The translations under genes and the position numbers were made by a program. The notes beneath the pieces are model-generated. The model worked only from the letters and a program-made list of their open reading frames with translations. It ran no database searches and was not told the origin of the DNA. From Clostridiales bacterium (lineage in GTDB: Bacteria > Bacillota_A > Clostridia > Saccharofermentanales > Saccharofermentanaceae), in contig JAGCGE010000329.1 of assembly GCA_017649745.1 (NCBI GenBank), positions 1-7,697 of the forward strand: DNA of 7,697 nt, in the 5' to 3' direction. Below, in pieces: positions 1 to 5,000 of the stretch (within the stretch, counting starts at the first letter, position 1; each line of letters opens with the position of its first letter).

Positions 1-1297
1 ACAGCTTATCGATCATCTTAGACTTGTTCTCGACGTCATTGGCGACGGCCTCATCCGTTCCGTATATTCCGTTATTGACCGATGACAGCGCGAACTCTTC
101 TTCCTTGCTGAAGTATTCCTTCATCTCGATAAAATATTCGTTGCTACTGTTGTTGAAATCATATACCGACATGTAGTGCATCCTGAGTACATATCCGATG
201 ATGCCAACAGTCAGTATCTTCTTGCCTGCATTCGGATTCTCCGACGCCTTCTCGAAGCAGTACTTCCTTATTATCACTTCATCGTTATCGTTATATGTCT
301 CGCCCGCGAGAGTGCAGCCGTTCTCGTCATTTGAGATTACTAAAAGACCGCTGCAGAGATCTCTTCTGACATTGCAGTAGTCGAAATCCACCACCGGTTC
401 CGTGTCGCTCTTTTCTCCTGAGATATCGAAAACACCTTCCGGCGTAACTGTGAATTCCTTACCGTCATATATGCTGAGTTGAAAAGCTGCCGAGGTCAGC
501 TCCTTTCTTGTGAGCTTTCCTGTCTCGAGATCATATCTGAAGTTGATCTCTTTGTTTTCTCCCTGAAGGCCGCCGTAGAACAGGATCTCGTTCTTATAAG
601 AATCCATTCCGGTCATCCTGAAGCTTTCTTCTCCCAATACTTCGGAAAGCGAGAGCTTCTGAACGATCTTATCGTTTTCGACTATGACCATCGTGATGAT
701 CTCTGAACTTATATCGGCAGTATAATCTTCAACGAGATAAATAGCCTTGCCTGAATCGAGTACAGTCTGGTATTCTACGATACCGTTCCCGGCAAGTTCC
801 CCCAGGAAGTTATAATCCTTACATTCGCCGGTGCTGAGGTCGAGAAGAGCATATTTCGGCTTTTCATAGCTCTCCTCTTTTTCGATATAGATGAGGGAAT
901 AACTGTTGCTGCTGTTACCGAAGATCTCACCGTACTGGATCTCGTAATCACTCAGATCTGTCGAGAAAGTCTTGTTCAGTTTCTCTGATACATTGACTGA
1001 ATCAACGATCTTACCTGAATCGTTATACCTTACTGCATAGCCGATGCTGCCGTAATCACCGATATCCTCATATTCGATCAGCGCGTCATAGCCGCCATCG
1101 CGATAGAACGGATCGAGAGCGGAAGTATAATGATCCTTTTTTGGCGGATCCGGCATCTCGAAATCAACAGTCGTTACATTGAACCAGGGTGAATCCTTGG
1201 AGATGACTCTAGCCTTGTCCTTCGAACTGCACGAAGTGATCCCGGTTACGGATATGCATACTGATAATAAAGCTGCAGGTATAGTACGTTTTTTCAT
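1..1297 (-). CDS. Large lipoprotein, probable sensor-like region fused to an extracellular solute-binding domain (C-terminus cut by window edge)
   Basis: I translated this frame by hand from the ATG at 1297; it stays open for 432 codons to the window edge, so the C-terminus is missing. Residues 1-23 form a lipoprotein signal: KKR, a hydrophobic stretch, then the lipobox I-T-S-C with Cys23 as lipidation site. The mature protein would be anchored on the outer face of the membrane. Residues 30-350 are acidic, rich in Tyr, Asp and Gly, with recurring short beta-like strands (LLDLSTGECKDYNF, FRYDLETGKLT), suggesting a propeller-like region. From about 361 (ILTVGIIGY) through 379-395 (YDFNNSSNEYFIEMKEY) the sequence resembles the start of family 1 solute-binding proteins, where an FN...Y.I....Y pattern follows the first beta strand. 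The ribosome site AGAGGA lies at 1304-1309. The ligand is unknown. No transporter genes are visible, but the downstream side is outside the window. The lipoprotein call is firm; the solute-binding call is moderate. Confidence 0.85.
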   Translation of the reverse strand, partial: MKKRTIPAALLSVCISVTGITSCSSKDKARVISKDSPWFNVTTVDFEMPDPPKKDHYTSALDPFYRDGGYDALIEYEDIGDYGSIGYAVRYNDSGKIVDSVNVSEKLNKTFSTDLSDYEIQYGEIFGNSSNSYSLIYIEKEESYEKPKYALLDLSTGECKDYNFLGELAGNGIVEYQTVLDSGKAIYLVEDYTADISSEIITMVIVENDKIVQKLSLSEVLGEESFRMTGMDSYKNEILFYGGLQGENKEINFRYDLETGKLTRKELTSAAFQLSIYDGKEFTVTPEGVFDISGEKSDTEPVVDFDYCNVRRDLCSGLLVISNDENGCTLAGETYNDNDEVIIRKYCFEKASENPNAGKKILTVGIIGYVLRMHYMSVYDFNNSSNEYFIEMKEYFSKEEEFALSSVNNGIYGTDEAVANDVENKSKMIDKL

Positions 1298-1324
1298 AGT
1301 GTTTCCTCTTTTTCTTCCATAATG

Positions 1325-1353
1325 ATTATACTAGTCTTTTCGAAAGATACTTA
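1325..1353 (-). promoter_or_regulatory. Possible promoter of the lipoprotein gene
   Basis: On the minus strand a perfect TATAAT lies at 1325-1330, 27 bp before the lipoprotein start. The hexamer 17 bp upstream (TAAGTA, 1348-1353) matches the -35 consensus poorly. The strong terminator at 1391-1420 just upstream implies that the lipoprotein gene needs its own promoter, which supports the call. Confidence 0.45.
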
Positions 1354-1390
1354 CAGAGATAATCGAGCAGATAACCGTACAAATTAGAGG

Positions 1391-1420
1391 AAAAAAATAA
1401 CGCCTCCGAAGAGACGTTAT
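1391..1420 (-). terminator. Strong intrinsic terminator with UUCG tetraloop
   Basis: Read on the minus strand, ATAACGTCTC pairs with GAGGCGTTAT (10 bp, one G-U pair). The two arms close a C(UUCG)G tetraloop, an exceptionally stable loop, and a run of T follows directly. It lies 29 bp past the stop codon of the HD-like gene and ends its transcript. It also separates that gene from the lipoprotein gene downstream. Confidence 0.93.
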
Positions 1421-1448
1421 CTTATATCGCGAGAAATATATTTCTATA

Positions 1449-2279
1449 TTACTTGATCGTTGTGAAGCTGTAGGAATCAACTACATCGGAGATCTCATAG
1501 ATGTTCTTCTGCATGTTAACTGCTGTAGAAAGAACGAGAGCATAAGGTGAGAGCTTACCGTCGATAGCTGCAGGATCAGCTGCATAGCAGATAGCCTGTG
1601 CTTCGTCTTCTGAAAGGAGCATATACTGAGCTACGAGGAAGAGGCTTCTAGCACCAACCTGCATGCTTGCAAGTTTGGAGTTAACAGTATATGTTGGTGT
1701 GCTGTTAGCAGAAGCAGCTCTGCTCAATGATGTAAGACCCAAAGCAGAAGTTGTTGTAGGCTTCTCCTCTACGAGATAGAGAGGCTTACCCTCAACACCA
1801 ACCTTACCTACATCATGGAAGAGACCCATGATGATAGCGGACTCTTCGTCGAGCTGTGGCATGATAGTATCCTTAATTCTGAGAAGCTGCTTAGTAACTG
1901 CTACGCTTCTGATAAGGAGACCCTTCTCGCAAGCGAGAGGACCTGTTGTATCTGCAGGTGCTGTGAGCCATGATGTACGATTCTCCAAGAAGTCGATGAA
2001 GTGATCGAACTCTGTCTTACGCTTAATGATGCTATCCTTAAGCTGACCATAGAACTCACCTACGTTATCCTTTGTAACTTCAACCATAGGCATGATACCG
2101 TCTCTGGAACCACTCTTGGAAGAAGATGATGAGGATGATGAAGAGGAAGAAGAAGATGCGGAAGGAGCAGCTTCTACAGGAGCGGAAGATCCTGTATCCT
2201 CAGAAAAATCAAATTTACACTTTGGGCATCTGATCGCCTGGTTAGCGATGACCATACCGCAATCTGGACACTTTTTCAT
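1449..2279 (-). CDS. Zinc-ribbon, polyserine-linker, degenerate HD-domain protein
   Basis: 276 residues in three parts. Residues 1-25 are a zinc ribbon: CPDC (4-7) and CPKC (18-21) give four Cys ligands. Residues 29-60 are a linker containing 13 consecutive Ser (42-54). Residues about 65-276 are helical and resemble HD phosphohydrolases, including LGLFHDVGK-like FHDVGKVG at 154-161 (H155, D156). The other metal ligands look lost: the first His position reads LLIRSVAV (R124), the later HG and WHMG-type positions read QVGARS (207-212) and CYAADPAA (231-238), and the last Asp region reads STAVNMQ. Hydrolase activity is therefore doubtful and a binding or scaffold role is possible. No signal peptide or membrane segment is present, so it is probably cytoplasmic. 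The start is secure: GGGGGAGGT (2285-2293) lies 5 bases upstream of ATG. It is a single-gene unit with promoter at 2342-2370 and terminator at 1391-1420. Nearly all Gly codons are GGT, Lys AAG and Pro CCT/CCA, as in highly expressed genes. The role is unknown. Confidence 0.85.
   Translation of the reverse strand: MKKCPDCGMVIANQAIRCPKCKFDFSEDTGSSAPVEAAPSASSSSSSSSSSSSSKSGSRDGIMPMVEVTKDNVGEFYGQLKDSIIKRKTEFDHFIDFLENRTSWLTAPADTTGPLACEKGLLIRSVAVTKQLLRIKDTIMPQLDEESAIIMGLFHDVGKVGVEGKPLYLVEEKPTTTSALGLTSLSRAASANSTPTYTVNSKLASMQVGARSLFLVAQYMLLSEDEAQAICYAADPAAIDGKLSPYALVLSTAVNMQKNIYEISDVVDSYSFTTIK
2118..2156 (-). repeat. Polyserine tract (13 Ser codons)
   Basis: Thirteen consecutive TCN codons (a mixture of TCT, TCC and TCA) encode Ser42-54 of the zinc-ribbon/HD-like protein. 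Because the codons are mixed, the tract is not a pure DNA microsatellite and appears kept at the protein level. It is a flexible linker between the two domains. Confidence 0.9.
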
Positions 2280-2341
2280 TATTTACCTCCCCCATACCAG
2301 TCGATAAATAGACTAGCATTTCAAGAATTTTTATAGTGTTA

Positions 2342-2370
2342 ATTTTACAACTTTAAAGAATCAGTTTCAA
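2342..2370 (-). promoter_or_regulatory. Sigma-A-type promoter of the HD-like gene
   Basis: On the minus strand, TTGAAA (2365-2370) and TAAAAT (2342-2347) are separated by exactly 17 bp, close to the vegetative consensus. Transcription would start near 2336, giving a 5' leader of about 57 bases ending in the strong ribosome site at 2285-2293. Confidence 0.75.
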
Positions 2371-2386
2371 CAAACTTGGCTGTCAT

Positions 2387-2420
2387 ACGATAAGTGTTAA
2401 CATTTTATTTATATTATCGT
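2387..2420. repeat. Inverted repeat with 7-bp arms upstream of the HD-like gene promoter
   Basis: ACGATAA (2387-2393) and TTATCGT (2414-2420) are perfect inverted arms around a 20-base AT-rich spacer. The spacer contains the 8-bp palindrome TGTTAACA (2395-2402). It lies about 17 bp upstream of the -35 box of the HD-like gene and 37 bp past the metallopeptidase stop. It could be a regulator site or a weak transcript-end hairpin. It has no clean T tract, so I do not call it a terminator. Confidence 0.35.
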
Positions 2421-2456
2421 GGCAGGAATGTCGCAATATTGATGTATATAGCATTA

Positions 2457-3263
2457 TCAGTGCTTGAATGTCTCTTTAAGTCCTTTAGCTATTGTCTTTA
2501 TATTGAACTTATAAGGAAAGAACTGCATCCTTCTTGTCAGATGAGCCCTAAGCACCATCTCGATCTCTTCATTTTGCACTTTACGGTTATAACACATCAT
2601 ATAAGTCGACACGCCTTTCATCTGATAGAAAAAACGATACCACGCATCATAGGCGTCGCCGATACCAAGGATATGGCCGAACTCGTGAGCTGCAACCTGT
2701 TCGAATCTGCTGAGCGTCTTATATTTCTTCATGTTGATAGTGCCGGGAAAACTCGGTGACCAGTTGAGAGTGAAGCTTTCGAGAGAGCCGCAGTAGAAAA
2801 GACCCCAAAACCAACGCCAGGGACTGCTCATTACAAATGAAGAAGGTGCGTACCATGGCGCGAACTTCACCTTTACGAATCTCTGACCTTTCTCGTATTG
2901 TGCATTAGGATCATCCTTACGTATTATCTTTACTTTAGTCTCAAACTTTCCTGTAAACCATTTTCGATAGAAGGAGCCGGTCCAGTTCCTGGTGATACCG
3001 TCACAGGCGGCATCAGCGAACGTGAACCCTTCAGGCTTTTCGGAAAGAAGGATATCGAAGTGTTTCTTATCTCCCTTCTCAGGATCCGGGAGGTTCTCAT
3101 AAGGGACCAGGAGATTATCAGGGAATTCCAGGTAAGCCGTGATCTCTATCAGATTATCGTGTACGTTAAGCTGAACAGGTGTCTTTAACGGATTCCTGTA
3201 TCGGATAGGGTAGTGTACTTTAAGCGATTCTGCTGTAGGTAATTCGATCTGTCTATATATCAT
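2457..3263 (-). CDS. Metzincin-like zinc metallopeptidase homologue, no export signal
   Basis: 268 residues. The key motif is HEFGHILGIGD at 193-203, fitting HExxHxxGxxD: His193 and His197 as zinc ligands, Glu194 as catalytic base, and Asp203 at the third-ligand position where most metzincins have His. About 20 residues later STYMMCYNR (219-227, M222/M223) fits the Met-turn that defines the metzincin clan. The first 130 residues are soluble and beta-like (domain unknown). A Trp/aromatic-rich stretch at 137-169 precedes the catalytic helix, and the tail is basic. No signal peptide or transmembrane segment is seen at the N-terminus (MIYRQIELPT), unusual for metzincins, which are mostly secreted. 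It may act in the cytoplasm or leave by a non-classical route. There is no ribosome site before the ATG. TATAAT sits 6 bases upstream of it, so the mRNA may be leaderless. No other in-frame ATG lies upstream of residue 145. The substrate is unknown. Confidence 0.8.
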   Translation of the reverse strand: MIYRQIELPTAESLKVHYPIRYRNPLKTPVQLNVHDNLIEITAYLEFPDNLLVPYENLPDPEKGDKKHFDILLSEKPEGFTFADAACDGITRNWTGSFYRKWFTGKFETKVKIIRKDDPNAQYEKGQRFVKVKFAPWYAPSSFVMSSPWRWFWGLFYCGSLESFTLNWSPSFPGTINMKKYKTLSRFEQVAAHEFGHILGIGDAYDAWYRFFYQMKGVSTYMMCYNRKVQNEEIEMVLRAHLTRRMQFFPYKFNIKTIAKGLKETFKH

Positions 3264-3269
3264 GGGTCA

Positions 3270-3275
3270 ATTATA
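3270..3275 (-). promoter_or_regulatory. -10 box placed for a leaderless metallopeptidase mRNA
   Basis: TATAAT on the minus strand ends 6 bases before the ATG at 3263. With standard spacing the transcript would begin at the A of the start codon. No Shine-Dalgarno sequence exists between the box and the ATG. The -35 region at 17 bp spacing reads TTATTT, a poor match, which lowers confidence. Confidence 0.45.
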
Positions 3276-3286
3276 CAACTTATCAG

Positions 3287-3325
3287 ACAATAAAATAAGA
3301 CACCGACGAGGGGACGCCAGTGTCT
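3287..3325 (-). terminator. Probable intrinsic terminator, minus strand
   Basis: Read on the minus strand, AGACACTGGCG (3315-3325) pairs with CGTCGGTGTCT (3298-3308). The stem is 11 bp with two G-U pairs and a 6-base loop, followed by the T-rich tail TATTTTATTG. On the plus strand the same arms contain mismatches and no T run follows, so the signal is oriented leftward. It would stop transcripts coming from divIC after they have run antisense through the small plus-strand gene. Confidence 0.6.
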
Positions 3326-3339
3326 GTAAGGAGGGTGTT

Positions 3340-3348
3340 ATGAAGTAA
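3340..3348 (+). other. Two-codon mini-ORF behind a perfect ribosome site
   Basis: AGGAGG (3329-3334), a 5-base spacer, then ATG AAG TAA. The arrangement has ideal ribosome-site geometry but encodes only Met-Lys. It may be a minimal leader ORF, a relic of a lost gene start, or chance. It lies upstream of the TATAAT at 3374, so it would be transcribed only from a promoter further left, and none is clear. Confidence 0.3.
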
Positions 3349-3352
3349 GGAG

Positions 3353-3369
3353 TGTTCCTTTTTGGAACA
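3353..3369. promoter_or_regulatory. Palindrome overlapping the -35 region, possible operator
   Basis: TGTTCC, five T, GGAACA: a perfect 6-5-6 inverted repeat ending 4 bp before the TATAAT box of the small plus-strand gene. Allowing one bulged base, the arms extend to AGT/ACT. Its position over the -35/spacer zone suggests a regulator site. The half-site order is opposite to that of the Gram-positive LexA box (GAAC-N4-GTTC). Confidence 0.4.
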
Positions 3370-3373
3370 ACTA

Positions 3374-3379
3374 TATAAT
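3374..3379 (+). promoter_or_regulatory. -10 box of the small plus-strand gene
   Basis: A perfect TATAAT with a weak -35 (AGTGTT at 3351-3356). Transcription would start near 3386, giving a leader of about 65 bases to the ATG at 3451. The weak -35 next to a palindrome would fit a regulated promoter. Confidence 0.4.
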
Positions 3380-3440
3380 ATCAAACGATGTCCTATACTT
3401 TAATGATAATTAATGGCAAAATAGTGGCAAACGATTCTTT

Positions 3441-3445
3441 GGAGG
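3441..3445 (+). promoter_or_regulatory. Ribosome-binding site that decides the start of the small plus-strand gene
   Basis: GGAGG followed by a 5-base spacer (GAATA) and ATG at 3451. The upstream in-frame ATG at 3388 has no such site. This favours an 86-residue product over a 107-residue one. Confidence 0.75.
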
Positions 3446-3450
3446 GAATA

Positions 3451-3711
3451 ATGAAGCTCGAGGGAAGGACTTTTAAGGGAAATACTATATTGAACGTGCA
3501 TATCGTGAACTACGAGAACGATAAAGTGCGCTTCAGTAAAGAGCTTGAAGAAGCTCTTATTATCCTTTGCGAGCAGATGGATGTTCCGATACCGATGTGG
3601 CTTTCAAAGAATACTCACGAGTTCGCTGCCTTCAGGCAGACGATATTTTTCGCAGAGCAATATAATCAGAAGGTCGGATTCGACCGTTTTCAGATGCGTT
3701 TGTTGGAATAA
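3451..3711 (+). CDS. Small conserved hypothetical protein, Clostridia type
   Basis: 86 residues with the chosen start. An in-frame ATG at 3388 would add 21 residues but lacks a ribosome site and lies about 2 bases past the predicted transcript start. The product is soluble, without signal peptide, membrane segment or Cys pair. The C-terminal half (KNTHEFAAFRQTIFFAEQYN, then VGFDRFQMRLLE) resembles short uncharacterised clostridial proteins carrying a pattern like K..EFA.FR.T.F...QY...V.FDRF.I; I recall the pattern, not a named family. Just before it, an acidic helical segment (FSKELEEALIILCEQMDVPIPMWL) could form a small helical domain. It is the only plus-strand gene here. It diverges from the metallopeptidase gene and converges on the divIC-like gene with 6 bp between stop codons. 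Function unknown. Confidence 0.75.
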   Translation: MKLEGRTFKGNTILNVHIVNYENDKVRFSKELEEALIILCEQMDVPIPMWLSKNTHEFAAFRQTIFFAEQYNQKVGFDRFQMRLLE

Positions 3712-3717
3712 GGATTA

Positions 3718-4026
3718 TTAGTCGTTGTCGCCAGCAACGTGGAAGATGATCTCCTCAGGATAGACCATATCAAGATGTGTTCTTGCGACACTCTCGATGT
3801 ATGCCTTGTTGTCGGAACTGTTGGCTTCCTTACGGATCTGCATGAGCTCTTCTTCAAGAGCTGCCTTCTGGCGATCGAGATCTGCTGACTCTGCGCTTAA
3901 TCTGTCGTGCTGCTTCTTAAGGTCGTAGAATCTCGTTACACAAAGGACTCCGAACACGATAAATGAGACGAACATTATCGCTGTTAAAAAAGATATACCA
4001 TTGTGTTTACGGGTGATCTTTTTCAT
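3718..4026 (-). CDS. divIC: Septum formation initiator, DivIC/FtsB family
   Basis: 102 residues in the family order: a short basic cytoplasmic tail (1-9), one transmembrane helix (about 11-31, FLTAIMFVSFIVFGVLCV), a coiled coil (about 34-66, QHDRLSAESADLDRQKAALEEEL), and a C-terminal segment with the typical pattern YIE.VAR..L.MVYPEEIIF (77-95). Family members sit in the division complex with FtsL and DivIB/FtsQ and help control septal wall synthesis; the coiled coil acts outside the membrane. The ribosome site AGGAGA (4033-4038) lies 6 bases before the ATG. The stop is doubled (TAA TAA). It follows rqcP, as in many Firmicutes, but has its own promoter at 4058-4086. FtsB and DivIC cannot be separated confidently by sequence alone; synteny favours divIC. 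Confidence 0.88.
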   Translation of the reverse strand: MKKITRKHNGISFLTAIMFVSFIVFGVLCVTRFYDLKKQHDRLSAESADLDRQKAALEEELMQIRKEANSSDNKAYIESVARTHLDMVYPEEIIFHVAGDND

Positions 4027-4057
4027 GATTCGTCTCCTGTTTTTTATCCTTTATTCA

Positions 4058-4086
4058 AGTATAGACATAAGACGAAATCAAATCAA
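4058..4086 (-). promoter_or_regulatory. Sigma-A-type promoter of divIC
   Basis: On the minus strand TTGATT (4081-4086) and TATACT (4058-4063) are 17 bp apart, a good vegetative match. The predicted start near 4052 leaves a leader of about 25 bases containing the AGGAGA site. The 103-bp gap after rqcP shows no clear intrinsic terminator, so divIC may also receive readthrough from the dnaX operon. Confidence 0.7.
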
Positions 4087-4129
4087 TTTGTGTAATTACT
4101 CTTAATATTGTTGTAATCTTCCTGCAACA

Positions 4130-4396
4130 TTACTCTTCAGTCGCAAGACCGTCATCTTCCAATATGACATACATCTCGGAGGCATTTTCCTTACGGACAG
4201 TCTCCTCTAACTTAAGGACCTTGAACCTGACACTTCCGTTACCGAAAGCGATAGTTACGATATCGCCGATCTTAAGTCTGACGGAAGGCTTAGCAGGTCT
4301 TCCGTTAACTTCAACTCTTCCGAGAGAGCATACATCGTTTGCGACCGTGCGCCTCTTTATTATTCGTGATACTTTAAGAAATTTATCAAGACGCAT
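4130..4396 (-). CDS. rqcP: S4-domain ribosome quality-control factor RqcP
   Basis: 88 residues, the usual length of the family (Bacillus subtilis YabO, renamed RqcP). It is almost entirely an S4 RNA-binding domain: MRLDKFLKVSRIIKRRT (1-17) gives the first helices, and GRVEVNGRPAKPS (26-38) the loop, followed by LKIGDIVTIAFG (41-52). Arg2 and Arg16 match basic positions considered important for binding the 50S subunit in RqcP. In the family's known role it works with RqcH on stalled 50S-peptidyl-tRNA complexes to add C-terminal alanine tails that mark the chain for degradation. Its ATG shares one base with the recR stop (TGATG), so translation is probably coupled to recR; an AAGGA lies further upstream. 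HSP15-type S4 proteins are the nearest alternative, but length and synteny with divIC favour RqcP. Confidence 0.88.
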   Translation of the reverse strand: MRLDKFLKVSRIIKRRTVANDVCSLGRVEVNGRPAKPSVRLKIGDIVTIAFGNGSVRFKVLKLEETVRKENASEMYVILEDDGLATEE

Positions 4397-4998
4397 CAGA
4401 TCTCTGTCCTTCCTTTAAGAGCGTTAGACAGCGTGAGATCATCAATGTACTCGATATCAGATCCCATTGGAAGGCCGGACGCAAGTCTTGTAACCTTGAT
4501 CCCTGAAGGACCGATAAGTCTTGATATGTAAAGGGCTGTTGCCTGTCCCTCTGCTGTCTGGTTTGTTGCCACGATGACTTCCTTGATCTCAGGATGACTC
4601 TGTAATCTCGCGATAAGCTCAGACAGAGTAATGTCATTCATGCTTTTGCCCGACACAGGAGAATAGACTCCGTGAAGGACATGATAAAGTCCGTTATATT
4701 CTCTCATCCTCTCGAAAGTAGCGACATCACGCGGCGTTTCTACAACGCAGACAACGGATCTGTCTCTCTTCTCGTCGGAACATATCGGACAAGGGTCACT
4801 GTCAGTGAAATTCTGGCACGAAGAACAGCGCACCGTAAGACGGTGTGCCTCCGTGATAGAATCAGCAAGCTCCTTTGCCTCCTTTTCGGACATGGAAAGG
4901 ATGTGGAAAGCGAGCCTCTGGGCAGACTTTCCTCCTATTCCCGGCAAAGAAGCGAGCTTAGATATCAGATTTTGTACCGATGGTGAATATCTGGCCAT
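4396..4998 (-). CDS. recR: Recombination mediator protein RecR
   Basis: 200 residues, the normal family length. Domains in order: helix-hairpin-helix LPGIGGKSAQRLAFHIL (18-34) for DNA binding, a four-Cys zinc finger (C58, C61, C70, C73), a Toprim domain starting VVCVVETPRD (E87) and including ATNQTAEGQATALY (144-157), and the C-terminal motif GSDIEYIDDLTLSNALKGR (179-197). RecR works with RecO, and in some organisms RecF, to load RecA onto SSB-coated single-stranded DNA during gap repair. The gene starts 2 bp after the ebfC stop with no obvious ribosome site of its own, so translation probably depends on coupling to ebfC. The order dnaX-ebfC-recR is one of the most conserved bacterial clusters. 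No key residue is missing. Confidence 0.98.
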   Translation of the reverse strand: MARYSPSVQNLISKLASLPGIGGKSAQRLAFHILSMSEKEAKELADSITEAHRLTVRCSSCQNFTDSDPCPICSDEKRDRSVVCVVETPRDVATFERMREYNGLYHVLHGVYSPVSGKSMNDITLSELIARLQSHPEIKEVIVATNQTAEGQATALYISRLIGPSGIKVTRLASGLPMGSDIEYIDDLTLSNALKGRTEI

Positions 4999-5000
4999 TA

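Noticed and set aside
2092..2307. Plus-strand open frame with a strongly acidic stretch (71 codons).
   Set aside because: It is the antisense shadow of the polyserine tract: TCN codons read backwards give Asp/Glu codons. No ribosome site supports it.
2394..2759. Plus-strand open frame of 121 codons.
   Set aside because: It lies antisense inside the metallopeptidase gene, whose HExxH motif and Met-turn prove the minus-strand frame.
3388..3450. N-terminal extension of the small plus-strand gene from the ATG at 3388.
   Set aside because: There is no ribosome site at 3388, while GGAGG lies at ideal distance before 3451. I treat this stretch as 5' leader, though a near-leaderless start at 3388 is not fully excluded.
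3720..3738. Hairpin CGTTG...CAACG just past the small plus-strand gene as its terminator.
   Set aside because: The stem is only 5 bp and no T tract follows on either strand; it lies inside the divIC coding region.
4092..4099. Palindrome GTAATTAC between rqcP and divIC as an operator.
   Set aside because: Eight bases in AT-rich DNA can arise by chance, and it lies just upstream of the -35 without a second copy.
4386..4637. Minus-strand open frame of 83 codons within recR.
   Set aside because: It is an out-of-frame shadow; the recR frame carries the complete Toprim domain through this region.
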